DNA of 64,000 nucleotides from Candidatus Jordarchaeales archaeon (GTDB taxonomy: Archaea > Asgardarchaeota > Jordiarchaeia > Jordiarchaeales > Freyrarchaeaceae). The notes beneath the pieces are model-generated. The model was given only the letters and a program-made list of their open reading frames with translations. It had not been told where the DNA came from and did not search any database. The DNA lies in contig JAWAHN010000001.1 of assembly GCA_038889235.1 (NCBI GenBank), positions 1,046,803-1,110,802 on the forward strand, read 5' to 3'. Shown one piece after another: positions 62,530 to 64,000 of this stretch. Each line of letters starts with the position of its first letter. The stretch's first letter is position 1. The translations under genes were made by a program, and so were the position numbers.

Positions 62530-63093
62530 TTGAAGGATTTGTTGGAGGTCCGGTTCCACGGTAGAGGCGGACAAGGCGTCGTCACAGCCAGCCGCCTGCT
62601 AGCAGAAGCTGCCCTGTTTGAAGGTAAGTTCGTGCAGGGTTTCCCGTTGTTCGGCCCAGAAAGAGAAGGTGCTCCTGTGAAGGCTTTCACGAGGATAAGT
62701 AGCAGTCCCATTCGCGTGAGGACGCAGATATACACTCCGGACGTGGTTGTAGTGCTAGATCCAACGCTGGTCAAAGTTGAGAAGGTAACGGATGGCTTAA
62801 AGGATGGGGGCTGGCTTATAGTCAACACCGCCAAAAGTCCGATGGACGTTAAAAGCGAAGTGGGGGTTAGGGTTAAGGTTGCAACGGTTAACGCGACGAA
62901 AATAGCGTTGGAGGTTTTTGGCGCTCCGAGGGTTAACGCGCCTATACTCGGATCCTTAGTGAGAGCAGTTCAGTTAGTAAGTCTTGACTCTCTTTTGAAG
63001 GCCACGCGCTCCTCTTTTAGTGGGAGAGTGGCTGAGAGCAATGTTAGAGCTATTGAGCGCGCTTACAACGAAACAATGTTAGAGGAGGATTGA
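62530..63093 (+). CDS. porG: 2-oxoacid:ferredoxin oxidoreductase gamma subunit
   Basis: Gamma chain of a pyruvate-type ferredoxin oxidoreductase. The N-terminus Val-Arg-Phe-His-Gly-Arg-Gly-Gly-Gln-Gly-Val-Val-Thr-Ala is the family signature; Gly-Pro-Glu-Arg-Glu-Gly-Ala-Pro-Val near 44 and Asn-Ala-Pro-Ile-Leu-Gly near 136 also match. TTG start after GGAGGAG. First gene of a porGDA(B) operon. The substrate could be pyruvate or another 2-oxoacid. Confidence 0.92.
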   Translation: MKDLLEVRFHGRGGQGVVTASRLLAEAALFEGKFVQGFPLFGPEREGAPVKAFTRISSSPIRVRTQIYTPDVVVVLDPTLVKVEKVTDGLKDGGWLIVNTAKSPMDVKSEVGVRVKVATVNATKIALEVFGAPRVNAPILGSLVRAVQLVSLDSLLKATRSSFSGRVAESNVRAIERAYNETMLEED

Positions 63094-63096
63094 AGT

Positions 63097-63384
63097 GTGA
63101 AGACGTGGGAAGATGTGCCCTTCGCCGGGTACATTTTTGAGCCCGGTAACACTGAAGGATACAAGACTGGCGACTGGAGATCGAGACAGAAACCCGTCAT
63201 AAACAAGGAGAAGTGCACTTTTTGCCTCTTGTGCTGGATATACTGTCCCGATGGCGCCATAATAAGGAAAGAGGGCGAGGTTGAAGTTGACTACTACCAC
63301 TGTAAGGGTTGCGGCATCTGCGCTTATGAGTGCCCCTCTGGTGCCATGAAAATGAAAAGCGAGTTTGAGGCAGATGAAGTATGA
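63097..63384 (+). CDS. porD: 2-oxoacid:ferredoxin oxidoreductase delta subunit
   Basis: Ferredoxin-like electron carrier of the complex with two 4Fe-4S motifs: Cys-Thr-Phe-Cys-Leu-Leu-Cys ... Tyr-Cys-Pro near 45 and Cys-Lys-Gly-Cys-Gly-Ile-Cys-Ala-Tyr-Glu-Cys-Pro near 70. GTG start three bases after the porG stop. It overlaps porA at ATGA. Confidence 0.93.
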   Translation: MKTWEDVPFAGYIFEPGNTEGYKTGDWRSRQKPVINKEKCTFCLLCWIYCPDGAIIRKEGEVEVDYYHCKGCGICAYECPSGAMKMKSEFEADEV

Positions 63385-64000
63385 TGGCAAAAACTATTGT
63401 CGCCCTTAACGGTAACGAGGCTGCCGCTTACGCTGTCAAGCAGTGCAAGCCGGACGTCATAGCAGCCTACCCTATAACCCCCCAAACAGTGATAGTTGAA
63501 AGGCTAAGCGAGTACGTTGCGAACGGCGAGCTGGACGCCGAGTTCCTATCCGCCGAATCAGAACACTCCGCCATGAGCGCGTGCATAGGAGCGTCAGCCA
63601 TGGGGGCTAGAGTATACACTGCCACAGCCTCTCAAGGCCTAGCCCTAATGTACGAAATGTTGTTCGTAGCGTCCTCGTTCAGGCTGCCGATAGTTATGAG
63701 CGTCGCCAATAGAGCCCTGAACTCCCCCCTGAACATATGGAACGACATGAGCGACACCATGGGAGCTAGGGACTGCGGCTGGATACAGCTCTACAATGAA
63801 AACGCCCAAGAGGTCTACGACTTCACCATAATGGCATTCAAGATAGCTGAAGACCACAAGGTTCTTCTGCCGGTCATGGTGTGCCACGACGGCTTCGTCG
63901 TAAGCCACTCGACCGAGGGCGTCGAAGTTCTGAGCGACAGCGACGTAGACTCGTTCCTGCCGCCGAGAACCCCCCTCTACACGCTGGACGTTAACAAGCC
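63381..64000 (+). CDS. porA: 2-oxoacid:ferredoxin oxidoreductase alpha subunit, cut by window end
   Basis: Alpha chain, incomplete at the right edge (about 206 residues present). The start Leu-Asn-Gly-Asn-Glu-Ala-Ala-Ala-Tyr-Ala and Ala-Tyr-Pro-Ile-Thr-Pro-Gln-Thr near 28 are family hallmarks, followed by Ser-Glu-His-Ser-Ala-Met-Ser-Ala and Thr-Ala-Ser-Gln-Gly-Leu. ATG 63381 overlaps the porD stop; ATG 63384 is the next codon. The beta subunit is presumably just beyond the window. Confidence 0.93.
   Translation, partial: MMAKTIVALNGNEAAAYAVKQCKPDVIAAYPITPQTVIVERLSEYVANGELDAEFLSAESEHSAMSACIGASAMGARVYTATASQGLALMYEMLFVASSFRLPIVMSVANRALNSPLNIWNDMSDTMGARDCGWIQLYNENAQEVYDFTIMAFKIAEDHKVLLPVMVCHDGFVVSHSTEGVEVLSDSDVDSFLPPRTPLYTLDVNK

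Overview
The window is archaeal. It encodes archaeal-type information-processing proteins (RNA polymerase subunit A'', ribosomal proteins eL30, eL33/L35Ae, uS7 and uS12, NusA, the PolD large subunit DP2, DNA topoisomerase VI A and B, tRNA-splicing endonuclease), F420 and tetrahydromethanopterin biosynthesis genes, and TATA-box promoters. Many starts are TTG or GTG, and all five tRNA genes carry introns, most at non-canonical positions. PolD together with heavily interrupted tRNAs fits a deep, probably thermophilic TACK-type lineage (for example near Bathyarchaeia, Nezhaarchaeia or Methanomethylicia). The placement is inference; no species is identified.

Layout. 1-3.3 kb: helical, ACT-domain and TPR proteins. 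3.4-6.2 kb: argG-argH. 6.2-8.5 kb: cofE, PIN protein, GPN-loop GTPase and L35Ae on the minus strand. 8.7-11.7 kb: DUF47 protein, tRNA-splicing endonuclease, methionine aminopeptidase and small membrane proteins. 11.7-17.5 kb: two DUF1512 paralogues around a two-intron tRNA-Tyr, an ABC import ATPase and an ABC-2 exporter pair. 17.5-20.1 kb: phosphohexuloisomerase, OsmC-like protein, Fe/Zn-cluster protein and sugar epimerase. 20.1-23.1 kb: an importer (two permeases and a binding protein). 23.2-31.7 kb: PIN-ATPase, rpsG-rpsL, then a 3.9 kb block (PAC2 protein, three-intron tRNA-Arg, dut, gfcR-like regulator, IMPase-like protein) that separates rpsL from nusA-rpl30e-rpoA2. 32.2-37.3 kb: dihydropteroate synthase, DP2 and an HTH protein. 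37.3-43.7 kb: tRNA-Val, MFS transporter, top6A/B, tRNA-Ala, methyltransferase, AIR-synthase-like protein and tRNA-Gly. 43.9-51.2 kb: a tightly packed tetrahydromethanopterin-type pterin cluster. 51.2-58.7 kb: CooT-like, zinc-ribbon membrane, TiaS-like, coiled-coil, CitG-like, HTH and kinase genes, then DUF35-thiolase. 58.85-59.06 kb: an unusual 5S rRNA locus. 59.1-64 kb: two unknown proteins, a DUF2070 membrane protein and the start of a porGDA operon.

The most remarkable feature is the 5S rRNA gene at 58881-59038, which is circularly permuted: the 3' half of 5S precedes the 5' half. The outer ends pair in a 14-bp helix followed by a bulge-helix-bulge-like motif. Cutting and joining at its two 3-nt bulges would restore the canonical archaeal loop B/helix III sequence exactly, giving a 123-nt circle whose helix I is capped by a UACG tetraloop. 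The splicing endonuclease that could process this, and the nine tRNA introns, is encoded at 9.4 kb.

Functionally the window links C1-carrier biosynthesis (MptA, RFA-P synthase, two DHPS-type proteins, DmrX-like flavoprotein), F420 synthesis (CofE), ferredoxin-linked 2-oxoacid oxidation (Por), arginine synthesis, pentose-hexulose metabolism (PHI) and isoprenoid precursor synthesis (thiolase-DUF35). All functional calls rest on reading motifs by eye; no database search was run.
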